A stretch of DNA of 64,000 nucleotides from Sedimentitalea sp039941015 (GCF_039941015.1 NZ_JBDVFI010000020.1); one strand, 5' to 3'; counted from the stretch's first letter, positions 8,455 through 18,468 are shown. Notes: generated by a model not told the origin, from the letters alone. Program-made: numbers and translations.

Positions 8455-11400
8455 CGGGGATCGTCACCTGGGCCTCGGAACGGGCCCGTATGGTGCTGGC
8501 CTTTATCGCGCTGTCGCTGATCATCGGTGGCTTTGCCTATGCCAACCTGCCCAAGGAAGGCGAGCCGGATATCGAGATCCCTGCCCTGTTTGTATCAGTG
8601 CAGTTTCCCGGCATTTCAGCGGAAGACAGCGAAAGCCTGCTCGTCAAGCCGATGGAAACCGAACTGGCCGATCTGGACGGGCTCAAGACCATCTCCAGCA
8701 CGGCGGCAGAGAATTACGCCGGTGTCGCGCTTGAATTCGATTTCGGCTGGGACAAGACCGCGATCATGGCGGATGTCCGCGACGCGATGAACTCTGCGCA
8801 AGCCGAGTTTCCTGACGGGGCCGAGCAATACACCATCACCGAGATCAATTTTTCCGAGTTTCCGATTGTCATCGTCAATCTGACCGGAGCGGTTCCTGAA
8901 CGCACGATGGCCCGCATTGCCAAGTCTTTGCAGGACGATCTTGAAGCGCTGGACGCAGTACTTGAGGCCGGGATCGCGGGCAATCGTGACGAAATGCTTG
9001 AGGTTGTGATCGATCCGCTGCGACTGGAATCCTACAACATCACTGCATTGGAACTGATCAATGTGGTGCAGAACAACAACCAGCTGATCGCGGCAGGTGA
9101 AGTCGAGACTGAACAAGGAAAGTTCAGCGTCAAGATTCCGTCGAGCTTTGACGAGCCGCGCGATGTCTACAACCTGCCGATCAAGACCAATGGGGACCGC
9201 GTCGTTACGCTGGGCGAGCTGGCCGAGATCAATTTCACCTTTGAAGATCGCGAAGGGACCGCGCGGTTCAACGGCGAAAGCACCGTCGCCCTGCAGGTGG
9301 TCAAACGCAAAGGATTCAACCTGATCGACACGGTTGCGCTGGTCAAGGAAACGCTGGCCGCGAGCAAGGCCAAGTGGCCGGCAGAGCTGCAGGCGGTGGT
9401 CAAGGTCGGCACCAGCAATGACCAGAGCCGCGTTGTCGGCTCCATGGTTAGCCAGCTTGAAGGATCGGTTCTGACGGCGGTGGCGCTGGTGATGATCGTG
9501 GTGCTGAGCGCACTTGGCAGCCGTGCCGCGTTGTTGGTTGGGTTTGCAATCCCGACGTCCTTCCTTCTGTGTTTCATGTTTCTTGCGATCATGGGCGTCA
9601 CGATCTCCAACATCGTGATGTTCGGCCTGATTCTCGCGGTCGGGATGCTGGTAGACGGGGCCATCGTGGTGGTCGAATACGCCGACAAGCGGATCAAGGA
9701 AGGCGTCGGCCCGATGCACGCCTATGTCGAAGCGGCGCAGCGGATGTTCTGGCCGATCGTCAGTTCCACCGCGACGACCTTGTGCGCGTTTCTTCCGATG
9801 CTGTTCTGGCCCGGCGTGCCCGGCGAATTCATGGGCATGCTGCCCGTTACGTTGATCTTTGTGCTGTCCGCATCGCTGATCGTAGCGCTGGTTTATCTCC
9901 CGGTCATGGGGGGCGTCACCGGCCGGATGAGCCGCCTCTTTGGCCGCATTTCGCATGTCCTGCGCGCACGCCTGCCCTGGGTGGTCCGGGCGCTGTTGGT
10001 GCCCGTCGCGATGTACATGATGTTCCTCGGCGCGATGCAGGTTCTGAACCCGGCCTATCTGCTGCCTTCGGGCGTTCCAGGGCTCGCGGCGGTGCTGTTC
10101 GGCGCGGGTCTGTTCCTCTTTGGCTCTTTCGCGGCCTCGGTCACATTGGGTGCCGCCCGGATCGAACGCCCCCCGCGCGCCGTCCGATCTGGCCATCAGC
10201 TGTCGCCGTTCGGGCATTTCATCAAGTTCATTGCCGGAAATCCAATCATGCCCATCGTCGCCATCGCGACGGTGTTTGCCGCCGTGTTCTACGTGGCCGC
10301 CGTGCTTTTCCCCGCGAATTCACGGGGTGTTGAATTCTTTGTCGAGTCAGAACCAGAACAGGCCAACGTCTATGTCCGGGCACGCGGCAACATTTCGCTG
10401 CATGAAACCGACGAAATGGTGCGCCAAGTCGAAGAAGTCATCCGCGCCCATCCGGCCGTCATCAACGTCTTTGCCTTTGCTGGCAGCGGCGGATTGAACA
10501 CCGGTGGCCCCGGCCAGCAAAGCCCGCAGGATACCGTTGGCCAGGTCCAGTTTGAGATCATCCCTTGGGAAGACCGCCCGACCGCGCGCGAAAGCTGGTT
10601 CTTTGGCAAGCTGGAACGCGATGTGACCGCACCCGCCTATGACGGCGATTTCGTGATTGATCAGCTTAACGCCAAACTGCAGGAATTGCCCGGCTTCGAG
10701 GCCGAAATCCTGCCGCTGGAACAGGGTCCTGGTTCGGGAAAACCGATCCACCTGCGTCTGAAAGGCGACGACTGGGGCGATCTGACTGAAGCCGCAGATA
10801 CAGCGCGCGCCTATTTCGACACCCTGCCCGGTCTGATCAAGGTTGAAGACACGCTCCCCCTGCCCGGCATCGACTGGCAGATCGACGTCGATGTGGAAAA
10901 GGCCGGTCGCTATGGCGCCGATGTCGCCACGGTTGGCGGCATGGTGCAGTTGGTCACGCGCGGTATCCTGCTCGACACCATGCGGGTCGACAGCAGCGAC
11001 GAGGAAATCGAAATACGCGTGCGCCTGCCCGAACAGGATCGGGTGCTGAGTACGCTGGATTCGATGAAGGTGCGCACCAGCGACGGGCTGGTCCCGCTGA
11101 GCAATTTCATCACCCGCAAGCCGGTCGAAAAACTGGCCGAGATCAACCGTGTCGATCAGCAACGCATCTTTGACGTTAAGGCCGATGTCGGCAGCGCCCT
11201 GTTCAAGATCGTGACACAAAATCCTGAGACTGACGGCGAAGATCGGTTGGCGATGGTGCGCGCGTTGGAGGCTGGCGCGGTCGCCCAAGGGGCGACGCTT
11301 GAAAATGCCGCCGGTGAGGCATTTGAAATCGTCGACCTTGGTGACGGGGTACGGGTCGATGACCTGCGCACGGCACTCTCGGCGGGCGATGCCCAATTCA

Positions 11401-12284
11401 TACCGGTCAACGCCAACGAGCGGATCGCGGTGATTACCGAATGGCTCGAGACCAATCCGCTTCCTGCGAGCATAGATTGGGAATGGACCGGCGATCAGGA
11501 GGAACAGGAGGAATCCGGTGCCTTCCTGCAAAATGCATTCCTCGGCGCGTTGGGGCTGATGTTCATCATCCTGCTGGCGCAGTTCAACAGCTTTTACAAC
11601 TCGGTTCTGGTCCTGCTTGCCGTGGTGCTGTCCACCACCGGCGTGCTGATCGGGATGATGGTGATGCAGCAACCGTTCTCGATCATCATGACCGGCACCG
11701 GCATCGTCGCGCTGGCGGGGATCGTTGTGAACAACAACATCGTTCTGATCGATACCTATCAGGAATTCAGCCAGTACATGCCCCGCATCGAGGCGATCAT
11801 CCGCACTGCCGAGGCGCGTATCCGTCCGGTTCTGCTGACCACGATCACGACCATGGCTGGCCTCGCGCCGATGATGTTCGGGCTGAGCCTCGATTTCATC
11901 AACGGCGGATACTCGATCGACAGCCCGACGTCGCTGTGGTGGAAACAGCTGGCAACCGCCGTGGTGTTCGGTCTGGGGATTGCAACGGTACTGACATTGA
12001 TCGTAACGCCTTCGTTCCTCGCCCTTCGGGTCTGGTTCTCGACCTATGCGGCCTGGATCGGGCATCTGATCGTGCGGGTAACCGGCGGTAAGGAAACACA
12101 GACCGCACGCGACATGCGGCTGGACCGGGCCGCGCGCAAGATCAAGATGGACGAAATCATCTGGGAAGAGGTTGCGGCAGAGATTCCCGAGGCTCCTCAA
12201 AGTGGTGATGCGAAAGGCTCTGCTGACACCCAGTCACCGCCTGACGCGCCACCGCCCGAGACTCCGTTGCGGGCCGCTGAATAG
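8451..12284 (+). CDS. RND efflux permease, oversized, with altered proton-relay residues
   Basis: 1277-residue inner-membrane proton-driven exporter of the AcrB superfamily (COG0841), about 230 residues longer than AcrB. The first porter half (to about residue 335), TM2-6 block, second porter half and last TM block can all be followed. Extra length lies after TM6: about 110 residues (near 490-620) with additional hydrophobic stretches before the TM7 equivalent, plus a long polar Pro-rich C-tail. In TM4 the usual VDD reads V-D402-G403, and in TM10 the AKN motif reads V-N1094-N. The AcrB Asp408 and Lys940 positions are therefore substituted. Substrate unknown. Confidence 0.93.
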   Translation: MTGIVTWASERARMVLAFIALSLIIGGFAYANLPKEGEPDIEIPALFVSVQFPGISAEDSESLLVKPMETELADLDGLKTISSTAAENYAGVALEFDFGWDKTAIMADVRDAMNSAQAEFPDGAEQYTITEINFSEFPIVIVNLTGAVPERTMARIAKSLQDDLEALDAVLEAGIAGNRDEMLEVVIDPLRLESYNITALELINVVQNNNQLIAAGEVETEQGKFSVKIPSSFDEPRDVYNLPIKTNGDRVVTLGELAEINFTFEDREGTARFNGESTVALQVVKRKGFNLIDTVALVKETLAASKAKWPAELQAVVKVGTSNDQSRVVGSMVSQLEGSVLTAVALVMIVVLSALGSRAALLVGFAIPTSFLLCFMFLAIMGVTISNIVMFGLILAVGMLVDGAIVVVEYADKRIKEGVGPMHAYVEAAQRMFWPIVSSTATTLCAFLPMLFWPGVPGEFMGMLPVTLIFVLSASLIVALVYLPVMGGVTGRMSRLFGRISHVLRARLPWVVRALLVPVAMYMMFLGAMQVLNPAYLLPSGVPGLAAVLFGAGLFLFGSFAASVTLGAARIERPPRAVRSGHQLSPFGHFIKFIAGNPIMPIVAIATVFAAVFYVAAVLFPANSRGVEFFVESEPEQANVYVRARGNISLHETDEMVRQVEEVIRAHPAVINVFAFAGSGGLNTGGPGQQSPQDTVGQVQFEIIPWEDRPTARESWFFGKLERDVTAPAYDGDFVIDQLNAKLQELPGFEAEILPLEQGPGSGKPIHLRLKGDDWGDLTEAADTARAYFDTLPGLIKVEDTLPLPGIDWQIDVDVEKAGRYGADVATVGGMVQLVTRGILLDTMRVDSSDEEIEIRVRLPEQDRVLSTLDSMKVRTSDGLVPLSNFITRKPVEKLAEINRVDQQRIFDVKADVGSALFKIVTQNPETDGEDRLAMVRALEAGAVAQGATLENAAGEAFEIVDLGDGVRVDDLRTALSAGDAQFIPVNANERIAVITEWLETNPLPASIDWEWTGDQEEQEESGAFLQNAFLGALGLMFIILLAQFNSFYNSVLVLLAVVLSTTGVLIGMMVMQQPFSIIMTGTGIVALAGIVVNNNIVLIDTYQEFSQYMPRIEAIIRTAEARIRPVLLTTITTMAGLAPMMFGLSLDFINGGYSIDSPTSLWWKQLATAVVFGLGIATVLTLIVTPSFLALRVWFSTYAAWIGHLIVRVTGGKETQTARDMRLDRAARKIKMDEIIWEEVAAEIPEAPQSGDAKGSADTQSPPDAPPPETPLRAAE

Positions 12285-12340
12285 GCCAACCGCTTCTGTA
12301 TCACCGTGACGAAACGGACGGATGCGCCCCGCAACCGGAC

Positions 12341-12820
12341 CTAGCCGGTGTTGAGGCGGAATTTCAGGAAGCGTTTTCCATCATGGATAACGTCCGCAAC
12401 CCGCGTCGCCCCCAATCGTGCCAGAGCACCCAAGTTGTTACGTGACGGGGGCAGCATGAAAGTGGCATGGGGAATTCGAGCGTCAGCACGCGCAAAGGCA
12501 AGCGCCTTCTGCACGATGCGTGGTCCAAGGCCAAAATGCTCGGGCACAAGAACCAGACCGAGATCCCATTCCTCGCCTTCCTTCTGAAAGCCACCCCACC
12601 CGACATAGTCCCCTTTGTGCAAAAAGGCCCAATGCCCCAGACCATCGCGGGTCCAACAGGTCTCTTTCGTCGCGATAAAGGCAATGGCGCGATCCCTGTC
12701 CCATTCCCCCTCAAGCAAAGGCATGTGTTGGGCCATGCGAGGATCCGACATATGCCGGACAATTGCCTCGGTAGGCACATCCGACAGCCGCACAAAGTCG
12801 ATCAAATCGGCTATTGCCAT
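12341..12820 (-). CDS. GNAT-family N-acetyltransferase
   Basis: 159-residue protein of the RimJ/RimL-like GNAT group: FVRLSDVPTEAIVRHMSDPRM at the N-terminus, then GYVGWGGF-type beta strands and a degenerate acetyl-CoA loop (HFGLGPRIVQKAL). The frame is open 180 bp further upstream, but that part lies inside the ABC transporter gene and is not GNAT-like, so the start at 12820 is chosen. It follows the ABC exporter on the same strand after 43 bp. Substrate not predictable. Confidence 0.82.
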   Translation of the reverse strand: MAIADLIDFVRLSDVPTEAIVRHMSDPRMAQHMPLLEGEWDRDRAIAFIATKETCWTRDGLGHWAFLHKGDYVGWGGFQKEGEEWDLGLVLVPEHFGLGPRIVQKALAFARADARIPHATFMLPPSRNNLGALARLGATRVADVIHDGKRFLKFRLNTG

Positions 12821-12863
12821 TTGGTCCCGCACGGGCCGATGACGGCACAGCGATGCCGCAGGA

Positions 12864-14672
12864 TCATGCCGCGTCTTGGTCGTTTTGTTGCCGGTTCCAC
12901 AGATTGGCATACCGCCCGTCGCGGTCAAGCAATTCGTCATGCGTACCCATTTCGGCAATCTCGCCGTGATGCAGCACCACGATCTGGTCCGCCTCGGCAA
13001 TCGTAGAGAGACGGTGCGCGATGGTGATCACGGTCCGGCCTTCGCCCGCACGATCAAGCGCATCCTTGATTTCGCGTTCGGTTTCGCTGTCCAGCGCGCT
13101 TGTCGCCTCGTCCAGCAACAGAATCGGCGGATCCTTAAGCAGGGTTCGTGCAATTCCCACACGCTGCTTTTCACCACCGGACAGCTTTAGCCCACGTTCC
13201 CCCACAGCGGTTTCATATCCATCTGGCAGGCTTGCGATGAAATCATGGATCTGCGCGTCGCGCGCTGCCTGTTCTATCTGCTCCTGAGTGGCCCCTTCGC
13301 GCCCATATGCGATGTTGTAGCGGATGGTATCGTTGAACAGCACGGTATCCTGCGGCACGACCCCGATGGCTGCGTGCAGGCTGTCCTGCGTCACATTCCG
13401 AATGTCCTGCCCGTCAATCCTGAGTGCCCCGCCAGTGACGTCATAGAACCGGAACAACAGCCTGCCGATTGTGGATTTGCCCGATCCGGTGGCCCCGACG
13501 ATGGCAACGGTCTGCCCCGCTGGCACGGTCAGATCGACGCCTTTCAGGATTTCCCGTTTGGTATCATAACCGAAATGAAGCCCGGACAAGGTAATCTCGC
13601 CCCCATTGACGCTGAGCGCCGGGGCATCTGGTTTGTCGGTGATCTCGGCGGGTTGCTCAAGCAGGTCGAACATCTCACCCATATCCACAAGCGATTGGCG
13701 GATCTCGCGGTAGACGGTGCCGAGAAAGTTCAGCGGCACGGTGATCTGGATCATGTAGGCGTTTACCATAACAAAATCACCGACCGTCAGGCTGCCGGCC
13801 TGCACGCCGAGTGCTGCCAATATCATCACGCCGACCAGTCCGCCGGTGATCAGCAACGACTGGCCGAAGTTCAGGAATGCCAGCGAATAGGCCGTTTTAA
13901 GTGCTGCGGTTTCATAACCCTTCATCGCCACGTCATAGCGCGCAGCCTCGCGGTTTTCCGCGCCAAAGTACTTGACCGTTTCATAGTTCAGCAGGCTGTC
14001 GATCGCCTTTTGGTTGGCGTCCGTGTCCTGATCATTCATCTCGCGGCGCAGCTTTACCCGCCATTCTGTGACAGCAAAGGTAAAGGCCACATAAAGCGCG
14101 ATGGTGACGGTGACGATAACAAGATACCAGATGTCGAACAGCACGGTCAGAATGATCCCGACCAGCAACAATTCCAGAATCAGGGGGCCGATGCTGAAGA
14201 TCAGAAAGCGCAGCAGGAATTCGACGCCCTTGACGCCACGTTCGATGATCCGCGACAGCCCGCCGGTCTTGCGCGTGATGTGATAGCGCATCGACAGCCG
14301 GTGAATGTGCTGGAATGTCTCAAGCGCAAGACGACGCAACGCGCGCTGTCCCACCGGGGCAAACACCGCATCGCGCAACTGTTGAAAGCCAACGCTCATC
14401 AGGCGGGCCATGCCATAGGCGACCGTCAGCCCCACCGCTCCCAGTGCCAGTGTTGACACAGCATCACCGGCAAGACTGTCAACGGCGTCCTTGTAGAGGA
14501 TCGGCGTATAGACCGCGATCAGCTTGGACAGAACCAGAATGATCAGCGACAGCACTACCCGGCGTTTGACCCACGACTGATCGTCCGGCCAGAGATACGG
14601 GGCCACGCGGCGAATGGTCCGCAAGCCTGAAAAGCGCGCCTCGCGAGCGTCTGTGTCTTGGAATGGTGGCAT
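12864..14672 (-). CDS. ATM1-type ABC exporter (fused permease/ATPase)
   Basis: About 602 residues: six-helix exporter domain (roughly residues 30-330), then a nucleotide-binding domain with Walker A GATGSGKST, signature LSGGEKQR, Walker B ILLLDEATSALD and H-loop IAHRLST. The close match to the Atm1/HMT1 subclass (TRKTGGLSRIIERG, NYETVKYFGAE, LNFLGTVYREIRQSL) suggests export of glutathione-linked or metal/Fe-S-related compounds across the inner membrane. The ATG at 14672 is preferred; a GTG nine codons upstream (14699) is possible. Confidence 0.93.
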   Translation of the reverse strand: MPPFQDTDAREARFSGLRTIRRVAPYLWPDDQSWVKRRVVLSLIILVLSKLIAVYTPILYKDAVDSLAGDAVSTLALGAVGLTVAYGMARLMSVGFQQLRDAVFAPVGQRALRRLALETFQHIHRLSMRYHITRKTGGLSRIIERGVKGVEFLLRFLIFSIGPLILELLLVGIILTVLFDIWYLVIVTVTIALYVAFTFAVTEWRVKLRREMNDQDTDANQKAIDSLLNYETVKYFGAENREAARYDVAMKGYETAALKTAYSLAFLNFGQSLLITGGLVGVMILAALGVQAGSLTVGDFVMVNAYMIQITVPLNFLGTVYREIRQSLVDMGEMFDLLEQPAEITDKPDAPALSVNGGEITLSGLHFGYDTKREILKGVDLTVPAGQTVAIVGATGSGKSTIGRLLFRFYDVTGGALRIDGQDIRNVTQDSLHAAIGVVPQDTVLFNDTIRYNIAYGREGATQEQIEQAARDAQIHDFIASLPDGYETAVGERGLKLSGGEKQRVGIARTLLKDPPILLLDEATSALDSETEREIKDALDRAGEGRTVITIAHRLSTIAEADQIVVLHHGEIAEMGTHDELLDRDGRYANLWNRQQNDQDAA

Positions 14673-14736
14673 GAGGATTCCCGGAAGGTTTGCAGTCACA
14701 TAATGCCTGAGCGCCAGCTTTGCCAGTGGCGCCGGT

Positions 14737-16035
14737 TCACTCCGGTATGGCGAAAACCTGTCCGGGATAGATCAGATCGGGGTTCTTGATGCTGTCCCGG
14801 TTGGCTTCGACCACCTTAACGTACAACACACCGTCGCCATAGCGATCGCGTGAGATTGCCCAAAGCGTATCACCAGTTTGTACCGTGACCGCGCGGACCG
14901 GAGAATCCGAGTCTTCGGACGTGTCTTCGGCGGGCTGCAACACTTCGGGCGACTCGCGTTTAAACGGCGTTTCCAGTCGGCTCAGAACCTGCCCGTCCGC
15001 ATCGACTTCATCCAGACGCAGCGTGTAAATGCCTGGCTCTGCGGCACCGATCTTGCCGCGAAACCGACCCTTGGCATTGGTGTCCAGATCAGTCACTGGC
15101 TTGTTGTCGAGGTAAACCCGCACCGCCGCGCCATCCTCGGCGGTGCCGCGCAGCAAGACCTCGCCCTCGGCAGAATAGCTGATCGTATCGAGCGTGACTT
15201 GCGAGGCTGCGGACTTTTGGGGGGCTGACGATTGCATCACCTCGACGCCATCTTCATTGGCGCGCAACACTGTCACGGGGGTCAGTTCGGGGCCAGCTTC
15301 GGTCTCCGGTGGGGTTGGGGCATCCGGTGCGAGGGCGGTGCTAACGACCTCGGCAGGCGTATCGGTCGACGGGGTCAGCGGTAATTCAGCCGTGGCCTTT
15401 ACCGTCTCGACGTTGACTGTCGCAACCGGCGCCGAGGGCGGCGTATCCCCTGCTGTGGGCACGGCATCACCGGCTGGCATGATAAGTGCCGCGCGCGCGC
15501 TGGCAGGCGTGGGTGCAATGATGATCTGATCCTTGGAAATCGCCGATTGGCCGTCAAGTTCGGCGCGCAAGGTCAGCACACGCGGCGCATCTGAGAGCGG
15601 TAAGGACAGCAGGCTGACAAATTCACCATCAGCACCGGCTTCGGGTGCTTCAAGTTCATCCTCATCCATGAGGATGACCACGCGGCTGCCCGGAGCGGCC
15701 GAGCCCGCAATGACGGTATTTCCATCAGGATCGACCCTGACGACATCAAAGACCGGCGCGGCAAGAGCGTTGGCGTCTGCTTGTTGGGATTGGGTTGTTG
15801 CCATCGGCTTTGGATCCGACACCTCGGTTTCCGCAGCATCCGTGGCCGCGTCCGTCAACGCTGTCTCAGTCGGCGGGGTGATCTGGGTGGTGATTGCCGC
15901 ATCCGGCGCATTCTGTGGCGTGAAATACCCGCCCAGATAGACACCGGCGACCCCAAGCGCTGCGACGGTCACAAGCGCCACCACCCAACCGGTTGAGCCC
16001 AAACCTGCCCCTGCGGAATTCCCTGCCATCTTCAT
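14737..16035 (-). CDS. LysM-domain envelope protein with Ala/Thr/Pro-rich region
   Basis: 432 residues: short cytoplasmic start, one transmembrane helix near residues 16-33, a long acidic Ala/Thr/Pro/Glu-rich periplasmic region containing two Ig-like beta repeats (SAAPGSRVVILMDEDEL and GTAEDGAAVRVYLDN patterns), and a C-terminal LysM module (VQTGDTLWAISRDRYGDG, final ~50 residues) that should bind peptidoglycan. The same architecture is common in Rhodobacteraceae. A second ATG lies two codons in. Confidence 0.88.
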   Translation of the reverse strand: MKMAGNSAGAGLGSTGWVVALVTVAALGVAGVYLGGYFTPQNAPDAAITTQITPPTETALTDAATDAAETEVSDPKPMATTQSQQADANALAAPVFDVVRVDPDGNTVIAGSAAPGSRVVILMDEDELEAPEAGADGEFVSLLSLPLSDAPRVLTLRAELDGQSAISKDQIIIAPTPASARAALIMPAGDAVPTAGDTPPSAPVATVNVETVKATAELPLTPSTDTPAEVVSTALAPDAPTPPETEAGPELTPVTVLRANEDGVEVMQSSAPQKSAASQVTLDTISYSAEGEVLLRGTAEDGAAVRVYLDNKPVTDLDTNAKGRFRGKIGAAEPGIYTLRLDEVDADGQVLSRLETPFKRESPEVLQPAEDTSEDSDSPVRAVTVQTGDTLWAISRDRYGDGVLYVKVVEANRDSIKNPDLIYPGQVFAIPE

Positions 16036-16154
16036 CCCTTCATCGCCGCCAGCAACACACGAGCCGTTGCGCGCGGTTGAGCCAGCCTATCAATCCGGCT
16101 ATCACGGGTCAAAACCTGTTGTTTTCCCCGCACATCAACCCGAAAGGCCCGACC

Positions 16155-16706
16155 ATGCCCGTCAAGTCCATCTGTGTCTATTGCGGATCAAGAAACGGGG
16201 CACAGCCCGCCTATGCTGAGGCCGCCGTGTCGCTGGGGCAGGCCATCGCAGAAGAAGGCTGGCGGCTGGTCTACGGCGCAGGTGATGTGGGTCTGATGGG
16301 TGAGGTCGCCCGTGCCGCACAAAGGGCCGGTGGCGACACGTTCGGTGTGATCCCAAAACATCTGGTCGATCTCGAAGTCGGCAAGACCGACCTGACTCGT
16401 TACGTCGTCACCGAAACCATGCACGAGCGCAAGAAGGTGATGATCATGAATGCCGATGCCGTGGTTGTGTTGCCGGGCGGCGCCGGATCATTGGATGAGC
16501 TTTTTGAGGCACTGACATGGCGACAGCTTGGCCTACATGACAAACCGATTCTCGTGCTGAGCAGCGATGGCTACTGGCAGCCATTGCGCGATTTGATCAC
16601 GCATATCATCGATCAGGGTTTTGCCGATGCCTCCTTGGCCGAATTCGTCACCTGGGTCGAAACACCAACGACTGCCATGGATGCCCTGCGCGCCACCCTG
16701 TCCTGA
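16155..16706 (+). CDS. LOG-family / TIGR00730 Rossmann-fold protein
   Basis: 183-residue protein of the lysine-decarboxylase-like LOG family, whose characterised members are cytokinin riboside 5'-monophosphate phosphoribohydrolases. Seen here: ICVYCGSRNG at the N-terminus, YGAGDVGLMG loop and the PGGAGSLDE signature (normally PGGxGTxxE, so Thr is Ser here). GAAAGG precedes the ATG by seven bases. Its last 94 bp are antisense to the end of rarD. Confidence 0.9.
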   Translation: MPVKSICVYCGSRNGAQPAYAEAAVSLGQAIAEEGWRLVYGAGDVGLMGEVARAAQRAGGDTFGVIPKHLVDLEVGKTDLTRYVVTETMHERKKVMIMNADAVVVLPGGAGSLDELFEALTWRQLGLHDKPILVLSSDGYWQPLRDLITHIIDQGFADASLAEFVTWVETPTTAMDALRATLS

Positions 16707-17563
16707 CGCAATGTCGCAACCGAATAGATGGCGAGGCCAATCCAGATCATCGGAAATGCGATCTGGTGATAGGGCGTGAAGATCTCGCCGAACAACACCA
16801 CCGCGCAGAAAAATTGCAATGTCGGATTGAGATATTGCAGCAGGCCAACCGTGGTCATCGGCACCCGGCGTGCGGCAATGGTGAACAGGATCAGTGGAAA
16901 GGCCGTGATTGGGCCGGACGCGATCAGCAGGAGCATATCCACCGTGGAATACGTCAGGTTGACCTCGCCCCGTGCATATAGCCAAAACAGTACAGCAAGC
17001 GTGATGGGGACTGCGACGAGTACTTCGCAAGTCACAGAGACGATCGGCCCGACCGGCAAAAGCTTCTTGATCACGCCATAGAGCGAAAAGGTTGCCGCGA
17101 GTGTGAGCGAGATCCAGGGTAATGCGCCAAGGCCAAACGCCAGCACCGCAACCGCCCCAGCAGCCAGAGACACGGATAGCCATTGCGCCACACCAAGCCG
17201 TTCGCCAAAGGCAAACCGCCCGACAAACACCGCAACCAGCGGATAGATGTAGTAGCCAAGGCTGGTTTCGGTATTGCGCTCAGTCAGGGTGGCATAGATG
17301 AACAGAAACCAATTCGTCGAAACCATCAGCGATGCCAAAACGATCAGACCAAAGCGGCGTGGGTTCCGCAATACTGATCCCATTTCTCCCAACCGGCCTT
17401 GAAAGGCCAGCAGACCGGCAAAAAACACCAGTGACCAGACGGTCCGATGCGCCATGACTTCGGCTGCAGGAATATGGGACAACAGCTTGTAATAAAGCGG
17501 CGATATACCCCAGAGCCCCGCCGCGCTGATCATGGCAAGGATGCCTTTTCCGGTTTCGGTCAT
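16613..17563 (-). CDS. rarD: RarD-type EamA/DMT permease
   Basis: 316-residue drug/metabolite-transporter superfamily protein with ten hydrophobic segments and RarD-family motifs (GILAMISAAGLWGISPLYYK, AHRTVWSL, TNWFLFIYAT, LGYYIYPL, GLLQYLNPTLQF). The export substrate is unknown. The final 30 residues are polar and go beyond the usual end of the family; this tail is coded by DNA antisense to the 3' end of the LOG-family gene, a convergent 94-bp overlap. Confidence 0.9.
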   Translation of the reverse strand: MTETGKGILAMISAAGLWGISPLYYKLLSHIPAAEVMAHRTVWSLVFFAGLLAFQGRLGEMGSVLRNPRRFGLIVLASLMVSTNWFLFIYATLTERNTETSLGYYIYPLVAVFVGRFAFGERLGVAQWLSVSLAAGAVAVLAFGLGALPWISLTLAATFSLYGVIKKLLPVGPIVSVTCEVLVAVPITLAVLFWLYARGEVNLTYSTVDMLLLIASGPITAFPLILFTIAARRVPMTTVGLLQYLNPTLQFFCAVVLFGEIFTPYHQIAFPMIWIGLAIYSVATLRQDRVARRASMAVVGVSTQVTNSAKEASAKP

Positions 17564-17711
17564 GCGTCCTCCTTGCGCCTTGCCTCAGCCATCACACGAC
17601 CAAGTCAGGTGGTCAAGCACAGCCGGTCAACGCCAGCTTTCGCGACCCGCTTCTTGCGCAACTTCAATGGCGCTCGGACAAGCCGCAAGAAACCGGGCGC
17701 GCAGAATAGAA

Positions 17712-17741
17712 AACAGCCCCGCGCAAACGCACGGGGCTGTT
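17712..17741 (-). terminator. Rho-independent terminator of sodB
   Basis: A 13-bp stem (AACAGCCCCGTGC side on the minus strand, one G-U pair) closes on a 4-nt loop and is followed on the minus strand by TTTTCT. It lies 24 bp after the sodB stop. Confidence 0.85.
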
Positions 17742-17765
17742 GTTCGATCTGCCTGTCAGCTTGGC

Positions 17766-18365
17766 TTACATGCGACCGGCGACATTTTCCCAGTTGACCA
17801 GGTTGTCGAGGAAGTTGGTCAGGTAGGCCGGACGCTTGTTGCGGAAATCGATGTAGTAGGAATGCTCCCACACATCACAGCCCAGCAGTGCTGTTTGACC
17901 AAAGCAAAGCGGGTTTACGCCGTTTTCGGTCTTGGTCACGGCCAACGAGCCGTCAGCCTTTTTGACCAGCCACGCCCAGCCCGAGCCGAACTGGCCTGCG
18001 CCAGCGGCCGAGAATTCTTCTTTGAACTTGTCAACGCTGCCAAAGCTCTCGGTCAGCGCGCTCTCCAGTTCGCCCGGCATCCCGGCGTCGCCCGGACCCA
18101 TCATTTCCCAGAACTGATTGTGGTTCCACAACTGGCTGATGTTGTTGAAGATGCCGTTCTGGGCAACCGAATTCGCGTCATAAGTTCCGGTGATGATGTC
18201 TTCCAGAGATTTGCCATCCCACTCGGTTCCGGCAATCAGCTTGTTGCCGTTGTCGACATAGGCCTTGTGGTGCAGGTCGTGGTGATATTCGAGCGTTTCC
18301 TTCGACATGCCCTTGGCTGCCAGCGCGTCGTGTGCATAAGGAAGATCAGGTAGTTCAAAAGCCAT
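17766..18365 (-). CDS. sodB: Iron/manganese superoxide dismutase
   Basis: 199 residues. Both Fe/Mn-SOD domains are complete. Metal ligands are visible as His28 (LEYHHDLHHKAY), His in LWNHNQFW, and Asp/His in CDVWEHSYYIDF. Gln in AGAGQFGSGWAWLV sits where iron-type enzymes usually place it differently from Mn-types, so iron is favoured but not certain. Cytoplasmic, no signal peptide. The start at MAFELPDLPY follows a G-rich ribosome-binding region; the longer frame to 18452 is not SOD-like. It ends with a clear terminator. Confidence 0.97.
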   Translation of the reverse strand: MAFELPDLPYAHDALAAKGMSKETLEYHHDLHHKAYVDNGNKLIAGTEWDGKSLEDIITGTYDANSVAQNGIFNNISQLWNHNQFWEMMGPGDAGMPGELESALTESFGSVDKFKEEFSAAGAGQFGSGWAWLVKKADGSLAVTKTENGVNPLCFGQTALLGCDVWEHSYYIDFRNKRPAYLTNFLDNLVNWENVAGRM

Positions 18366-18468
18366 GGTCGGCCCCCCACTTTGAATTAATTCGGTCCTCC
18401 CCGTTACATGCGGTGATGAACGGGGTAGGTCAAGGGCTGGCAGGCGAAACACAGCAGGAGGCGCGCAG

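Noticed and set aside
8616..10217. 533-codon minus-strand frame under the RND permease
   Set aside because: It is a shadow in the opposite strand of a clearly conserved gene, with His/Arg/Gln-rich composition and no domain.
10347..12200. 617-codon minus-strand frame under the RND permease
   Set aside because: Same reason: antisense of a real gene, composition unlike a protein, no ribosome-binding site.
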